DNA from: Betaproteobacteria bacterium
Lineage (GTDB): Bacteria > Pseudomonadota > Gammaproteobacteria > Burkholderiales > SG8-41
Length of the DNA: 59,558 nucleotides
NCBI GenBank assembly: GCA_003820645.1
Contig: RPOR01000007.1
Coordinates: 1 to 59,558 of the forward strand
Direction of reading: 5' to 3'
Shown: in pieces, positions 28,304 through 40,528 of the stretch
Layout: each line of letters starts with the position of its first letter
Numbering within the stretch: position 1 is the first letter of the stretch
Made by a program: the position numbers and the translations under genes
The notes under the pieces: generated by a model
The model's database searches: none
What the model was told of the DNA's origin: nothing
The model's input: the letters and a program-made list of their open reading frames with translations, nothing else

Positions 28304-29250
28304 CGGCAGCTGCCACCCGCGATGCGGTTGACGGCGTTCTGCTGCTGAACAAGCCGCGGGGCTTGACTTCGCAGCAGGCCGTGGTGCGGGCCAAGCGCCT
28401 GTTCTGGGCACGCAAGGCGGGCCACACCGGGACACTCGATCCACTGGCCGACGGCCTGCTGCCGATCGGATTCGGCGAGGCGACCAAGTTTTCGCAGTTT
28501 CTGCTTGACGCCGACAAGGGCTATCTTGCCACGTTGCGGTTGGGCACCGTCACCGCCACGGGCGATGCCGAGGGGGATGTCATCCAACAGAGGCCGGTGG
28601 CGGTGACGCTATCCCAGGTGACCGTGGCGTTGCAGGCTTTCGTCGGTCCATTGCAGCAAACGCCGCCGATGCACGCTGCCATCAAAGTGCGGGGCAAACC
28701 GCTGTATGCTTATGCGCGCGCCGGGGAAACCGTGGCCCGGGAGCCACGGCAAGTTACAATCAACAGCATACAATTAATTGATTTTATTGAGAAAACCTTA
28801 ACGCTGCGCATCTCCTGCAGCAAAGGGACTTATATCCGTGTACTGGCCGAGGACATCGGTGCTGCGCTGGGTTGTGGTGCCCACCTGACCGCATTGACGC
28901 GGGAGCAGGCGGGTGAATTCGCTCTGGCAGACGCCGTGTCGATCGATGACTTGGAAGGCATGGCCATGCCACAGCGGCGGGAACGACTGCAGCCACCGGA
29001 GACTTTCGCCTCCGGCCTGACACGTCTTGACGTTGCTGCGAACGATGAACGCCGGCTCATTTCCGGTCAGCGGGTCGATCTGGGACCGACTGCGATACCT
29101 GGACTGTGCCGGCTGTATGGGTCCGAGGGCGTATTTTTCGGCATCGGTGAGGTGAACGCGGGTTTGCTGGCAGCCCGTCGCTTGGTGAGCCAGCTGCAGG
29201 GCGAGGTTTCAGGCCAAAACGGCTTGAGTAATCCTGTAGTTACGGGGTAA
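28300..29250 (+). CDS. truB: tRNA pseudouridine-55 synthase
   Basis: [58 protein letters not shown] start overlapping rbfA stop. Confidence 0.97.
   Translation: MTAAATRDAVDGVLLLNKPRGLTSQQAVVRAKRLFWARKAGHTGTLDPLADGLLPIGFGEATKFSQFLLDADKGYLATLRLGTVTATGDAEGDVIQQRPVAVTLSQVTVALQAFVGPLQQTPPMHAAIKVRGKPLYAYARAGETVAREPRQVTINSIQLIDFIEKTLTLRISCSKGTYIRVLAEDIGAALGCGAHLTALTREQAGEFALADAVSIDDLEGMAMPQRRERLQPPETFASGLTRLDVAANDERRLISGQRVDLGPTAIPGLCRLYGSEGVFFGIGEVNAGLLAARRLVSQLQGEVSGQNGLSNPVVTG
28771..28783 (-). promoter_or_regulatory. Candidate IHF site AATCAATTAATTG inside truB
   Basis: Exact consensus match; 17-bp identity to the copy upstream of rnm. Confidence 0.3.
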
Positions 29251-29280
29251 AATAACGCGTTTTTTCGTCGGAGATAGAAC

Positions 29281-29550
29281 ATGGCTGTAACCACTGCCCA
29301 GAAGGCACAAGTTTTGCAGGACTTTCAGCGTGCCAAGGGCGATACGGGCTCGCCGGAGGTCCAGGTCGCGCTGCTGACTGCGCGCATCACGGATCTGACC
29401 GAGCATTTCAAGGCGCATAACAAGGATCATCACTCCCGTCGCGGTTTGCTGAGGATGGTCAGTACGCGTCGTAAGCTGCTGGATTACCTGAAAAGAACCA
29501 AGGCCGAGCAGTACAAGGCGCTGATCGAGCGTCTTGGCCTTCGCAAGTAA
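29281..29550 (+). CDS. rpsO: 30S ribosomal protein S15
   Basis: [51 protein letters not shown]. Confidence 0.98.
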   Translation: MAVTTAQKAQVLQDFQRAKGDTGSPEVQVALLTARITDLTEHFKAHNKDHHSRRGLLRMVSTRRKLLDYLKRTKAEQYKALIERLGLRK

Positions 29551-29661
29551 GCTCGCGCAATGCAGGCCAGCAATGGCGGCGTCCGTGAGCATTCCGCGCG
29601 GCGCATGGTGCGCAAGCCGATGCTGGGGGGCATCGGCTGCTGATCGTTATTGATCCTCCGG

Positions 29662-29686
29662 AAGACCGCGTGTGCGGTCTTTTTTG
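29662..29686 (+). terminator. Intrinsic terminator/attenuator between rpsO and pnp
   Basis: AAGACCGC GTGT GCGGTCTT followed by T-run. Confidence 0.8.
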
Positions 29687-29709
29687 TTTTTGAGAAAAGG
29701 AAAATCACT

Positions 29710-31824
29710 TTGGATCCGGTAAAGAAAACGTTGATGTGGGGTCGCCACCAGCTGACGCTGGAGACCGGCGAAATTGCGCGCCAGGCTTCCGGCGCCGTAG
29801 TCGTCACAATGGAAGACACGGTGGTTCTGGTCACCGTTGTCGGCGCGCGTAATGCGAAGCCGGGACAGGACTTCTTCCCGCTGACGGTGGATTATCAGGA
29901 ACGCACTTACGCCGCCGGCAAGATTCCCGGTGGGTTTTTCCGTCGCGAAGGTCGACCGTCAGAGAAGGAAATCCTGACCTGCCGCCTGATCGATCGCCCG
30001 ATACGCCCGCTGTTTCCCGAAGGTTTTTACAATGAAGTGCAGATCGTTGCCACGGTAATGTCTTCGAATAGCGAGATTGATGCCGACATCCCGGCCATGG
30101 TCGGTGCCTCGGCCGCGCTGGCGCTCTCGGGCATGCCGTTCGACGGGCCGATCGGGGCGGCGCGCGTGGGCTACAGCAACGGCCAGTACATCCTGAATCC
30201 GACTGCGACCGAACTGAAAACTTCGCAGCTGGATCTGGTCGTTGCTGGCACTCAGCACGCCGTGCTGATGGTGGAATCGGAAGCGCAGCAACTCTCCGAA
30301 GACGTCATGCTCGGTGCCGTGGTGTTCGGCCACGAGCAGTTGCAAACGGTTATCAACGCGATCAATGAAATGGTCGATGAAATCGGCGTTCCGGAATATA
30401 ACTGGGAGCCGCCGCAGAAAGATGAGCAACTCATCGCGCGTATGGCGCAAATCGCCGAGGCCGACCTGCGTCAGGCCTATCAAATCAAGCAGAAGCAGGC
30501 GCGTACCGTGCGCGTCAAGGAAATCAGCACAAAAGTGATCGCTGAATTGCTGCCGGCGGATGCATCGCCCGACCTGATCAATGCAGTGAAGGCGGAATTC
30601 GGAAATATCGAGGCAAAAATCGTCCGCAACCAGATCCTCGACGGCGAACCGCGCATCGACGGCCGCGATACGCGCACGGTGCGCCCGATCACCATTCGTA
30701 CCGGCGTGCTGCCGCGCACTCACGGCTCTGCGCTGTTCACCCGCGGCGAAACCCAGGCCATTGTGGTTGCGACGCTGGGCACTTCACGCGACGAGCAGAT
30801 TATCGATGCGCTGCAGGGCGAGTATCGTGACCGCTTCATGCTGCACTACAATTTCCCGCCGTATTCCACCGGTGAAACCGGACGCGTCGGTTCGCCTAAG
30901 CGTCGCGAAATCGGTCATGGACGTCTGGCCAAGCGCGCATTGGTCGCAGTGCTGCCATCAGCCGAAGAATTTGCTTATTCCATTCGTGTCGTTTCGGAAA
31001 TTACCGAATCCAACGGATCGAGCTCGATGGCCTCGGTCTGTGGCGGTTGCCTGGCACTGATGGATGCCGGCGTGCCGCTGAAGGCGCATGTCGCGGGTAT
31101 CGCCATGGGCCTGATCAAGGAAGGCAACCGGTTTGCGGTGCTGTCGGACATTCTCGGTGACGAGGATCATCTCGGCGACATGGACTTCAAGGTGGCAGGA
31201 ACCGAGAGCGGCGTAACGGCATTGCAAATGGACATCAAGATCACCGGCATCACCAAGGAGATTATGCATGCCGCGCTGGTCCAGGCCCGAGAAGGACGCC
31301 TGCACATTCTGGAGAAAATGCGCAGCACTATCGACACGCCGCGCGCAGAACTCTCGGCTTGGGCGCCGCGCATGATCACGATGAAAATCAAACCCGAGAA
31401 AATCCGCGATGTCATCGGCAAGGGCGGGGCGGTCATTCGGGCGATTACCGAGGAAACCGGCACCACCATCGACATCCAGGATGACGGCATGGTCACCATT
31501 GCCTGTGTGTCCTCGGAAGGCGGCGAAAACGCCCGCAAGCGCATCGAAGAACTGACGGCGGACGTCGAGGTCGGGCGGATTTACGAAGGTACCGTGCTCA
31601 AGCTGCTGGACTTTGGTGCGATCGTCAGCGTGCTGCCCGGACGCGACGGCCTGCTGCATATTTCGCAGATCGCCAATGAGCGCGTCAACAGCGTTGCCGA
31701 TCACCTCAAGGAAGGCCAGTCGGTGCGGGTAAAAGTACTCGAGGCCGATGAAAAGGGGCGTCTGCGCCTGTCGATGAAGGCGGTGGCTGCAGCTGCGGAA
31801 TCGCAGCCCGAGCAGGTTCAGTAA
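29710..31824 (+). CDS. pnp: Polyribonucleotide nucleotidyltransferase
   Basis: [31 protein letters not shown]; RNase PH repeats, KH ([22 protein letters not shown]) and S1 domains; TTG 29710 or ATG 29734 start. Confidence 0.97.
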   Translation: MDPVKKTLMWGRHQLTLETGEIARQASGAVVVTMEDTVVLVTVVGARNAKPGQDFFPLTVDYQERTYAAGKIPGGFFRREGRPSEKEILTCRLIDRPIRPLFPEGFYNEVQIVATVMSSNSEIDADIPAMVGASAALALSGMPFDGPIGAARVGYSNGQYILNPTATELKTSQLDLVVAGTQHAVLMVESEAQQLSEDVMLGAVVFGHEQLQTVINAINEMVDEIGVPEYNWEPPQKDEQLIARMAQIAEADLRQAYQIKQKQARTVRVKEISTKVIAELLPADASPDLINAVKAEFGNIEAKIVRNQILDGEPRIDGRDTRTVRPITIRTGVLPRTHGSALFTRGETQAIVVATLGTSRDEQIIDALQGEYRDRFMLHYNFPPYSTGETGRVGSPKRREIGHGRLAKRALVAVLPSAEEFAYSIRVVSEITESNGSSSMASVCGGCLALMDAGVPLKAHVAGIAMGLIKEGNRFAVLSDILGDEDHLGDMDFKVAGTESGVTALQMDIKITGITKEIMHAALVQAREGRLHILEKMRSTIDTPRAELSAWAPRMITMKIKPEKIRDVIGKGGAVIRAITEETGTTIDIQDDGMVTIACVSSEGGENARKRIEELTADVEVGRIYEGTVLKLLDFGAIVSVLPGRDGLLHISQIANERVNSVADHLKEGQSVRVKVLEADEKGRLRLSMKAVAAAAESQPEQVQ

Positions 31825-31867
31825 CAAGCTCCGGGAGCCGGCGCCGGACGATCGGTGCGAGGCCATG

Positions 31868-31898
31868 AAAAAAAGGGGGGCTTTGCCCCCCTTTTTTT
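31868..31898. terminator. Bidirectional terminator between pnp and dksA
   Basis: AAAAAAA GGGGGGC TTT GCCCCCC TTTTTTT, symmetric. Confidence 0.92.
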
Positions 31899-31926
31899 GT
31901 AGCTGCCGACGGCGGGTTCGAGGCTG

Positions 31927-32358
31927 TTACTTGGCGACCTGCCGTTCCCGCAACTCGTCAAGCGTCTTGCAGTCGATGCAGAGCGTAGCAGTCGGGCGTG
32001 CCTCCAGCCGCTTGAGGCCGATTTCCACTCCGCACGAATCGCAATACCCATAATCCTTGGCGGCAATACGGGCGATGGTTTCGTCGATTTTCTTGATCAG
32101 CTTGCGCTCACGATCGCGATTGCGCAACTCCAGCGACATGTCTGACTCCTGGCTGGCGCGGTCGTTGGGATCGGCGAATATGGTTGCTTCGTCCTGCATC
32201 GTGTGAACGGTGCGGTCAATGTCCTGGGACAGTTCCCGCTTCATTTCTTCGAGCATGGTGCGGAAATGCGCAAGTTGCCGCGCATTCATGTATTCCTCTT
32301 TGCCTTTGGGTTTGTAGGCAGGGAAATTCTTGAGTATTTCAGTGGCCATAAAGATCAT
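31927..32358 (-). CDS. dksA: RNA polymerase-binding transcription factor DksA
   Basis: SQESDMSLELRNRDRERKLIKKIDETIARIAAKDYGYCDSCGVEIGLKRLEARPTATLCIDCK; zinc finger. Confidence 0.95.
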   Translation of the reverse strand: MIFMATEILKNFPAYKPKGKEEYMNARQLAHFRTMLEEMKRELSQDIDRTVHTMQDEATIFADPNDRASQESDMSLELRNRDRERKLIKKIDETIARIAAKDYGYCDSCGVEIGLKRLEARPTATLCIDCKTLDELRERQVAK

Positions 32359-32518
32359 TATGCGCTTAAAAAAAGAGCTTTAATAACAGAATTCGATAGC
32401 CGTCGCAAGCAAACGGACTACCCCGGAAATGCGTGTGCAATTGACGCTAACGTCAGGGGCGGAGTATATTACGCGCCTTCAGTCCCAGCGGGAAAAGTCC
32501 CGGCATGCCCGCCCGTTT

Positions 32519-32595
32519 GTGCCCGTAGCTCAACCGGATAGAGCACCGGCCTTCTAAGCCGGGGGTTGTGGGTTCGAGTCCCGCCGGGCGCGCCA
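32519..32595 (+). tRNA. tRNA-Arg (anticodon TCT)
   Basis: GTGCCCGTAGCTCAACCGGATAGAGCACCGGCCTTCTAAGCCGGGGGTTGTGGGTTCGAGTCCCGCCGGGCGCGCCA; cloverleaf with encoded CCA. Confidence 0.95.
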
Positions 32596-32624
32596 GTAAA
32601 CAGCGCATTAGAGTTGGTTCCAGT

Positions 32625-32701
32625 GGTGGCTGTAGCTCAGTTGGTAGAGTCCTGGATTGTGATTCCAGTTGTCGTGGGTTCGAGTCCCATCAGCCACCCC
32701 A
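32625..32701 (+). tRNA. tRNA-His (anticodon GTG)
   Basis: GGTGGCTGTAGCTCAGTTGGTAGAGTCCTGGATTGTGATTCCAGTTGTCGTGGGTTCGAGTCCCATCAGCCACCCCA; G-1 encoded, CCA encoded. Confidence 0.95.
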
Positions 32702-32731
32702 CCTTGTTCCGGCCGAGCAGCAGGACATCGC

Positions 32732-33178
32732 CTATGCTCTGGTGCGAAGCGCCCGCTGCTGTTCGCGTTGCCATTCCTTGTCCTTTTCGGTGGCACGCTT
32801 GTCATGCTGTTTCTTGCCCTTGGCCAATCCGATCTCCAGCTTGATCTTGCCCTTGGCGTAATGCAGGTCCAATGGCACCAGGGTGTATCCGGCACGCTCC
32901 ACGCTGCCGATCAGTCGGCTGATTTCTTCGGCATGCAGCAGCAGCTTGCGGGTACGCACCGGATCGGGGAGGACATGCTTGGACGCTGTCGGCAGCGGGC
33001 TAATATGGCAGCCCATCAGGAACAGTTCAGAATTGCTGACAATGACATATGCCTCCTTGATTTGTGCCCGTCCGGCCCGGATGGCTTTTACCTCCCAGCC
33101 TTCCAGAGCGATACCCGCCTCATAGCGCTGTTCGATAAAATAGTCATGAAATGCCTTTTTGTTCTGAACGATACTCAT
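32732..33178 (-). CDS. smpB: SsrA-binding protein SmpB
   Basis: [45 protein letters not shown]...[20 protein letters not shown]. Confidence 0.97.
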   Translation of the reverse strand: MSIVQNKKAFHDYFIEQRYEAGIALEGWEVKAIRAGRAQIKEAYVIVSNSELFLMGCHISPLPTASKHVLPDPVRTRKLLLHAEEISRLIGSVERAGYTLVPLDLHYAKGKIKLEIGLAKGKKQHDKRATEKDKEWQREQQRALRTRA

Positions 33179-33242
33179 TGCGTAACCAGATAATGACAAG
33201 TTGTATTTTAACCGGGCCGGCCGTGCCAGTGCGGTTTACCGC

Positions 33243-33677
33243 ATGAAGGTATCCCGCTCGGCCCTGTTGCCCTTCAGCGCGGAGCAAATGTTCAGCCTGG
33301 TCGACGATGTTGAGCGTTACCCCGCGTTTCTGCCTTGGTGCAGCGGCACTGCAGTGCCCAGACGCGACGCAGATACGACTTGCGCAACTCTGCACATCAA
33401 CTATCGCGGTATTCGCCAGAGTTTTTCAACCGAGAACCGCAAGCAGTTTCCGGTCCGGATGACCATGCATCTGGTCGAAGGCCCGTTCCGGTCGCTCGAC
33501 GGGGAATGGCGATTCACGCCACTGGGTGATGGCGCATGCAAAATTGATTTCCAACTGCAGTACGAGTTTTCCAGCAAATTGCTCGAAAAACTGGTGGGGC
33601 CTGTATTCGGGTACATAGCGAGTACCATGGTCGATGCGTTCCAGCAACGGGCAGAGCAGCTCTACCGCAACGTATGA
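33243..33677 (+). CDS. ratA: RatA-like START/polyketide-cyclase family protein
   Basis: MKVSRSALLPFSAEQMFSLVDDVERYPAFLPWCSGTAV...FQLQYEFSSKLLEKLVGPVFGYIASTMVDAFQQRAEQLY; next to smpB and rnfH. Confidence 0.92.
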   Translation: MKVSRSALLPFSAEQMFSLVDDVERYPAFLPWCSGTAVPRRDADTTCATLHINYRGIRQSFSTENRKQFPVRMTMHLVEGPFRSLDGEWRFTPLGDGACKIDFQLQYEFSSKLLEKLVGPVFGYIASTMVDAFQQRAEQLYRNV

Positions 33678-33690
33678 GGCCGGGTTGCTA

Positions 33691-33954
33691 GTGTCCGTGG
33701 TTTACGCGCTGCCCGGGCGGCCGATCGTGCGCGAGGTGGAGCTTCCCGACGGCGCAACGCTTGCGGTCGCCTTGCGGCGCTCCGGTTTGCTGCGCGAATT
33801 TCCGGAAATCGATCCGGCAGCTACGCCAGTCGGCGTATATGGACAGGTCATGCCGCCGGATACGATTTTGTGCCCCGGCGACCGCGTCGAGATCTACCGG
33901 CCGTTAGGGGCGGAACCGAAGGTGGCGCGCCGGAAACGCGCCAGCAAACGCTAA
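33691..33954 (+). CDS. rnfH: RnfH family ubiquitin-like protein
   Basis: SVVYALPGRPIVREVELPDGATLAVALRRSGLLREFPEIDPAATPVGVYGQVMPPDTILCPGDRVEIYRPL. Confidence 0.9.
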   Translation: MSVVYALPGRPIVREVELPDGATLAVALRRSGLLREFPEIDPAATPVGVYGQVMPPDTILCPGDRVEIYRPLGAEPKVARRKRASKR

Positions 33955-33958
33955 ACGC

Positions 33959-34405
33959 TCATTTGCAGTTGGTATCCACTGCGCGCTGCGCCCGCGCTGC
34001 TTCCACGGCACGTTCAGCATCGTCAAGAAACACGAGTTCGCCGGTTTTGGGATCGGGTTTCGTGATCCTGCTGCCGGCCTGCAGGCCGCGCAGATAGGTT
34101 TGCGCGGCTTCACAGTTCTGCTTCCGGTCCGCGGCGTCGCGGGACTTTTCCTCGGTTTTCTTCGCCGTATCCTGTTGCTCGAGCTGGCGCTTGCGAAATT
34201 CGGCATCCCGCTCGGTCAATGACTTTTGCGGAGCAGCCGAAGCAGCGCCCGGATTGTTGCGGATACCGGTGGCTTCCGCCCTGGTCCCCGGTGGGCAGGC
34301 AGTCGCAAACTCGACACGGCCACCGGCACCGATGCATTTCATGATCTGGGCATGCGCCGCAGCCGGCAAGGCTATCAGGGCAAGGATGACAAAAACGTTT
34401 CTCAT
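33959..34405 (-). CDS. DUF4124-like secreted protein
   Basis: Signal peptide [48 protein letters not shown]; coiled Q/K-rich middle. Confidence 0.75.
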   Translation of the reverse strand: MRNVFVILALIALPAAAHAQIMKCIGAGGRVEFATACPPGTRAEATGIRNNPGAASAAPQKSLTERDAEFRKRQLEQQDTAKKTEEKSRDAADRKQNCEAAQTYLRGLQAGSRITKPDPKTGELVFLDDAERAVEAARAQRAVDTNCK

Positions 34406-34606
34406 GATCAGGGCCTGGTCAATGTGAATAATGAACCCATACCAATGCTGGTGCACGGCTTGAATGCGAGGCATCGCGCCTTACTTGATTTTGCAACTGC
34501 CCAGAAAATAGCCAGTTTGCGTGTCGCAGTCAATGTAACAACGCCACAGTCAGTTTACCGTTTACGGCTCAGCGCCTATAATCCGCGCTTTGCGAGGGAC
34601 GCCTCC

Positions 34607-36073
34607 ATGCGTGTGGTGCAAAAAGCCCTGACTTTCGACGATGTTCTGCTGATTCCGGCGCATTCGGCGATCCTGCCAAGGGAAGTCAGCCTCAAGACCA
34701 AGCTTACCCGTGGCATTTCCCTGAATATACCGCTGCTGTCGGCGGCCATGGACACCGTGACCGAGGCCCGTCTGGCCATCGCCATTGCTCAGGAAGGCGG
34801 CATTGGCATCGTGCACAAGAACATGACCCCCAAGGCGCAGGCCGTCGAAGTTACCAAGGTCAAGCGTTTCGAGAGCGGCATTGTCAAGGACCCGATCACG
34901 ATCACCAAGGACATGACCGTCAGGGATGTCCTGGCATTGACGCAGCAGTACCACATTTCCGGACTGCCGGTGATCGAGCCTGACGGCAAAGTCGTCGGCA
35001 TAGTCACCAACCGCGACCTGCGCTTCGAGAGCAAGCTCAACCAGCCGGTCAAGAACATCATGACGCCCCGGGCCAAGCTGATCACGGTCCGGGAGGGCTC
35101 AAGCCGGGAAGAAGCCCGGATGCTGATGCACAAGCACCGCCTGGAGCGAGTGCTGGTGGTCAACAAGAACTTCGAATTGCGTGGCCTGGTGACGGTCAAG
35201 GATATCCTGAAATCCTCCGAACATCCCAACGCCTGCAAGGACAGGCTGGGGCGTCTGCGCGTCGGTGCAGCGGTCGGGGTCGGCGAGGGCACGGAGGAAC
35301 GCGCTGAAGCGCTGGTCGAGGCCGGCGTCGACGTCATCATCGTGGATACCGCGCACGGACATTCCGAGGGGGTGCTGAGACGCGTGCGCTGGCTGAAGCG
35401 CACCTACCCGAAACTGCAGGTCATCGGCGGCAATATCGCGACCGCCACGGCGGCGAAAGCGCTGGTCGATCACGGCGCCGATGGTGTCAAAGTCGGTATC
35501 GGCCCGGGATCGATCTGCACCACCCGTGTGGTCGCCGGCATCGGCGTGCCGCAGATCTCTGCCGTGGCCAATGTGGCCAAAGCGCTGCAGAAGACCGATG
35601 TGCCACTGATCGCCGACGGCGGTATCCGCTACTCCGGCGACATCGCCAAGGCGATTGCTGCCGGCGCACATACCGTCATGGTCGGCAGCCTGTTTGCCGG
35701 CACCGAAGAATCACCCGGTGAAATCGAACTGTTCCAGGGCCGCTCCTATAAATCCTATCGCGGCATGGGGTCCCTTGGCGCCATGCAGCAAGGCTCCGCC
35801 GACCGCTATTTCCAGGAACTTGACGAACTGGATACCGAGAAACTGGTGCCCGAAGGCGTCGAAGGCCGCGTTCCTTACAAGGGCGGCGTGGCACCGCTGA
35901 TCCACCAGCTGATGGGCGGCCTGCGCGCGAGCATGGGTTACATGGGCTGCGGCACCATCGACGCCGTCCGGCGTGATGCGGAATTCGTCGAAATTACGAC
36001 GGCTGGCGTGCGTGAATCGCATGTGCATGATGTGCAGATCGTCAAGGAAGCGCCGAATTACCGCGTGGAATAA
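34607..36073 (+). CDS. guaB: Inosine-5'-monophosphate dehydrogenase
   Basis: [32 protein letters not shown] pair; [20 protein letters not shown] catalytic loop; ATG 34607. Confidence 0.98.
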   Translation: MRVVQKALTFDDVLLIPAHSAILPREVSLKTKLTRGISLNIPLLSAAMDTVTEARLAIAIAQEGGIGIVHKNMTPKAQAVEVTKVKRFESGIVKDPITITKDMTVRDVLALTQQYHISGLPVIEPDGKVVGIVTNRDLRFESKLNQPVKNIMTPRAKLITVREGSSREEARMLMHKHRLERVLVVNKNFELRGLVTVKDILKSSEHPNACKDRLGRLRVGAAVGVGEGTEERAEALVEAGVDVIIVDTAHGHSEGVLRRVRWLKRTYPKLQVIGGNIATATAAKALVDHGADGVKVGIGPGSICTTRVVAGIGVPQISAVANVAKALQKTDVPLIADGGIRYSGDIAKAIAAGAHTVMVGSLFAGTEESPGEIELFQGRSYKSYRGMGSLGAMQQGSADRYFQELDELDTEKLVPEGVEGRVPYKGGVAPLIHQLMGGLRASMGYMGCGTIDAVRRDAEFVEITTAGVRESHVHDVQIVKEAPNYRVE

Positions 36074-36125
36074 TCCGTTCGCCGGCGCAATCCGCCCCGG
36101 CGCCTGAAAACCAGCCCGTCCGGTC

Positions 36126-37697
36126 GTGCACGTGCATCACGAAAAAATCCTGATTCTTGATTTCGGCTCGCAATACACCCAGTTGATTGCGCGCCGGGTG
36201 CGCGAGCTGCATGTCTACTGTGAACTGCACCCGCATGATGTCACCGATGACTTCATCCGTGTGTTCAAGCCGAGCGGCGTGATCCTCTCCGGCGGGCCCG
36301 CCTCGGTATGGGAAGAGAGCACGCCGCGTGCTCCTGCACTCGTTTACAGCCTGGGCGTGCCGGTCCTCGGCATCTGCTACGGCATGCAGACCATGGCGGA
36401 GCAGCTGGGCGGCAAAGTCGAAATGGGCAAGGTTCGCGAATTCGGTTATGCCGAGGTGCGTGCCCGCGGCCACACCGCACTGCTGAATGACCTCCAGGAC
36501 CGGACGACCGCCGACGGTCACGGCATGCTCGACGTGTGGATGAGCCACGGCGACAAGGTCATCGAGATGCCGCAGGGCTTCAAGCTGATGGCCAGCAACG
36601 CGACGTGTCCGATCGCCGGCATGGCGGATGAGGCGCGCCGGTTCTACGGCGTGCAGTTCCACCCCGAGGTCACGCATACTCTGCAGGGCAAGGCACTGAT
36701 CGAGCGCTTTGTGCTGGGCATCTGCGGGCTCTCCGGCGACTGGAGCATGCCCAACTACGTCGAAGAGGCCGTTGCCCGGATCCGGGGCGATGTCGGGGAT
36801 GAGGAGGTCGTGCTTGGCCTCTCGGGTGGTGTTGATTCCTCGGTGGCCGCGGCGCTGATCCATCGAGCCATCGGCAAGCAGCTGACTTGCGTCTTCGTCG
36901 ACAATGGCCTGTTGCGGCTGAATGAAGCCGAACAGGTCATGGCAACTTTCGCCCGCAGCCTCGGCGTCAAAGTCGTGCACGTCGACGCCCGCGACCAGTT
37001 CATGGGGCACCTCGCCGGAGTTGCCGACCCGGAGCAGAAACGCAAGATCATCGGCCGTGAGTTCATCGAGGTCTTTCAGGCGGAATCCGCAAAACTGCCC
37101 AAAGTGAAATGGCTGGCGCAGGGCACCATCTATCCTGATGTCATCGAATCGGCGGGTGCCAAGACCAAGAAGGCGCACACCATCAAGTCGCACCATAACG
37201 TCGGTGGGCTGCCCGATACGCTGCATCTGAAACTGCTCGAGCCGCTGCGTGAACTGTTCAAGGACGAAGTGCGCGAACTGGGGCTGGCACTGGGTTTGCC
37301 GCATGACATGGTGTTTCGCCATCCTTTCCCGGGCCCGGGACTCGGTGTGCGCATCCTCGGCGAGGTCAGGGCGGACTATGCGGATCTGCTGCGCGACGCT
37401 GATGCCATTTTTATTGACGAACTGCGCGCTTCCGGCTGGTATGAAAAGACCGCGCAGGCCTTTGCCGTGTTCCTGCCCGTGAAGTCGGTGGGAGTCATGG
37501 GTGACGGCCGTACCTACGAATACGTGGTCGCACTGCGTGCCGTGCAGACTACGGATTTCATGACGGCGCACTGGGCGGAACTGCCGTACAGCCTGCTGGC
37601 TAAAGTGTCAAACCGCATCATCAACGAAGTGCGCGGCATCAACCGCGTGGTCTACGACATCTCGGGGAAGCCGCCGGCGACGATCGAGTGGGAATGA
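36126..37697 (+). CDS. guaA: GMP synthase (glutamine-hydrolysing)
   Basis: [59 protein letters not shown]-loop; GTG start. Confidence 0.98.
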   Translation: MHVHHEKILILDFGSQYTQLIARRVRELHVYCELHPHDVTDDFIRVFKPSGVILSGGPASVWEESTPRAPALVYSLGVPVLGICYGMQTMAEQLGGKVEMGKVREFGYAEVRARGHTALLNDLQDRTTADGHGMLDVWMSHGDKVIEMPQGFKLMASNATCPIAGMADEARRFYGVQFHPEVTHTLQGKALIERFVLGICGLSGDWSMPNYVEEAVARIRGDVGDEEVVLGLSGGVDSSVAAALIHRAIGKQLTCVFVDNGLLRLNEAEQVMATFARSLGVKVVHVDARDQFMGHLAGVADPEQKRKIIGREFIEVFQAESAKLPKVKWLAQGTIYPDVIESAGAKTKKAHTIKSHHNVGGLPDTLHLKLLEPLRELFKDEVRELGLALGLPHDMVFRHPFPGPGLGVRILGEVRADYADLLRDADAIFIDELRASGWYEKTAQAFAVFLPVKSVGVMGDGRTYEYVVALRAVQTTDFMTAHWAELPYSLLAKVSNRIINEVRGINRVVYDISGKPPATIEWE

Positions 37698-37794
37698 CCG
37701 CGGCGCAGTTCGCGGCGAATGAGGCAGATTTGTCCGACTGGCGCTGTTCCCGTGCGGCGACTGCCCGTATAATCAGGCGCTTTTTATCCTCCCC

Positions 37795-38697
37795 ATGTGG
37801 TTCAAGAACATTGTGGTCTACCGCCTGCCTGCGGAGATGGCCGTTGCAGCCGACGATCTCGAGCGCAAGCTCGCGAACCAGCCACTGCAGCCCTGCGGCG
37901 GTTTCCAAATGGAAAGCCGGGGCTGGATTCGTCCGCAGGACGATGATTTGTTCCTCTACCAGCAGAACGGTCAGTATCTGCTGGCGCTGGGCGTGGAGCA
38001 GAAACTGCTGCCCGCTTCAGTGATCCGCCAGCAAGCGCGGGACCGGGCTGCGGAGATCGCGCACCAGCAGGCTCACCCGGTTGGCCGCAAGCAGATGCGC
38101 GACATCAAGGACCAGGTAACGAACGAGTTGTTGCCGCGGGCACTCGCGCGCCGGCGGACCACCCATGGGTGGATCGATGCCGCTCGTGGCTGGCTGGTGG
38201 TGGAGGCTGCCGGCGATGCCAAAGCCGAGGAGTTCATGGAAGCACTGCGTCATGCCGATGACGGCATGCAAGCCCTGCGACTGGAGGCGCAACGTTCGCC
38301 GGCTGCAGCCATGTCGGAATGGCTGGTGCGCGGCGAGGCGCCCGGCGTTTTCGACATCGATCAGGACCTTGAGCTGCGCTCTGCCGACGCCAGCAAGGCC
38401 ACGGTCCGCTATGCGCGCCACAACCTCGAGGGACGGGAGATCCGCGATCACATCGCTGCCGGCAAGACCGTGGTGCGACTCGGGCTCACGTGGAACGACA
38501 GGATTTCATTCGTGCTGACCGAGCAACTGCAGGTCCGGCGTCTGACTTTTCTCAACATTCTCAAGCGCGAATCGGATGCCGAAGTCGACGACGACCAGGA
38601 GCAGTTCGAAATTGATTTTGCGCTGATGACAGGCGAGCTCTCGCTGATGCTTGCTGATCTGGTCAAGGCACTTGGCGGCGAGCGAGCGCAAGAATGA
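37795..38697 (+). CDS. rdgC: Recombination-associated protein RdgC
   Basis: MWFKNIVVYRLPAEMAVAADDLERKLANQPLQPCGGFQMESRGW...LLPASVIRQQARDRAAEIAHQQ. Confidence 0.95.
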   Translation: MWFKNIVVYRLPAEMAVAADDLERKLANQPLQPCGGFQMESRGWIRPQDDDLFLYQQNGQYLLALGVEQKLLPASVIRQQARDRAAEIAHQQAHPVGRKQMRDIKDQVTNELLPRALARRRTTHGWIDAARGWLVVEAAGDAKAEEFMEALRHADDGMQALRLEAQRSPAAAMSEWLVRGEAPGVFDIDQDLELRSADASKATVRYARHNLEGREIRDHIAAGKTVVRLGLTWNDRISFVLTEQLQVRRLTFLNILKRESDAEVDDDQEQFEIDFALMTGELSLMLADLVKALGGERAQE

Positions 38698-39125
38698 ACC
38701 CCGGCATTACGCAGGCGCCAAAAGCCAAAACTGTGCATCGCATCGCCACTGAACGTGGTGCGGGCGCTCCGGCTTGCGCACCGGCAACCGCACAGGAGCA
38801 GGTGCGGCAGCAGGATGGATGCAGTTGATGTTATGGCAGTGCAGGAAGCAGGCGGAGCATTTCCCTCTTTACCACGCCGTAGCACTCACACACATGGGCT
38901 TCCAGGCTCGGAATCCGGGTCGACCCGCTGGCGGCAGATCGTGGTCGATGTTGTTGTTCGCACTGCATGAGAAAATGGCCGCGGCACAGTTGCACGGCAC
39001 AAGTCACTGTATAACTTGAGTAGAATCACCGGCCGTGTTTTGCACGATAGAGGCGATGGCACGACCTGGTCGCCATGGGGGATTTTAGCTGGGGAAGCCG
39101 AACAGGGCGCCTATAGGAAATTTCG

Positions 39126-39954
<829 letters not shown>

Positions 39955-39977
39955 GGGTTAAAATTAATATTGTAACG

Positions 39978-39990
39978 TAAGTTATTGATT
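39978..39990 (-). promoter_or_regulatory. Candidate IHF site AATCAATAACTTA downstream of tadA
   Basis: Exact consensus match with AT-rich flank. Confidence 0.4.
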
Positions 39991-40515
39991 TATATAATAA
40001 TAAATTGAATATTTCTCCGCGCATCTAAAGTTTAACTTCGCGCCACCGCCCAGGCCAATCCAAAGCCAGTCTATGCATCCCTTTGGGACGTCACGCCATC
40101 TAGTCAAGACCGGCGTTGGACGGCCTCAGAACAGCTTGTTCGGCGCTGCTTGCCCGATCGGAAGGATGTCCGGGGTCATTGACCGCTTGCTGTGCAAATT
40201 CTGCCTGCCGCTTGTCGGGGCACTGCGGCGACCGGACCCGTGGAGCAACCGGCTTGGCGAGCATCCGGTGTCGACCGCATGTGCTGCTGTATCTGGCATC
40301 GGCAGTCCGGGTGCCGTTGCCACGGACAGGCCCGGGCGCATCGGCTGCAGCGCGCATGCGCAACAGGGATGATTGTCATCATGCCGTCGGCTGAACGCGG
40401 ATGGAAAATTCAACAGAAATAAAGAGTTAACTGTTGTGGGGCGGCTTCAATGCAACGCCACATGTCGTTTCTGCGGGGCCTGACGGTCCCTTTTTGCTGC
40501 GCAATAATCGTTTAA

Positions 40516-40528
40516 AAACAAATAGTTG
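40516..40528 (+). promoter_or_regulatory. Candidate IHF-like site (AAACAAATAGTTG) upstream of the fabG-like gene
   Basis: One mismatch; A-tract flank. Confidence 0.3.

Noticed and set aside
32519-33178. tmRNA (ssrA) expected near smpB
   Set aside because: Looked for a tmRNA-like sequence around the tRNA pair and smpB; only the two tRNAs are present.
36042-37571. 509-aa antisense ORF over guaA
   Set aside because: Same shadow-ORF effect; guaA motifs are complete on the plus strand.
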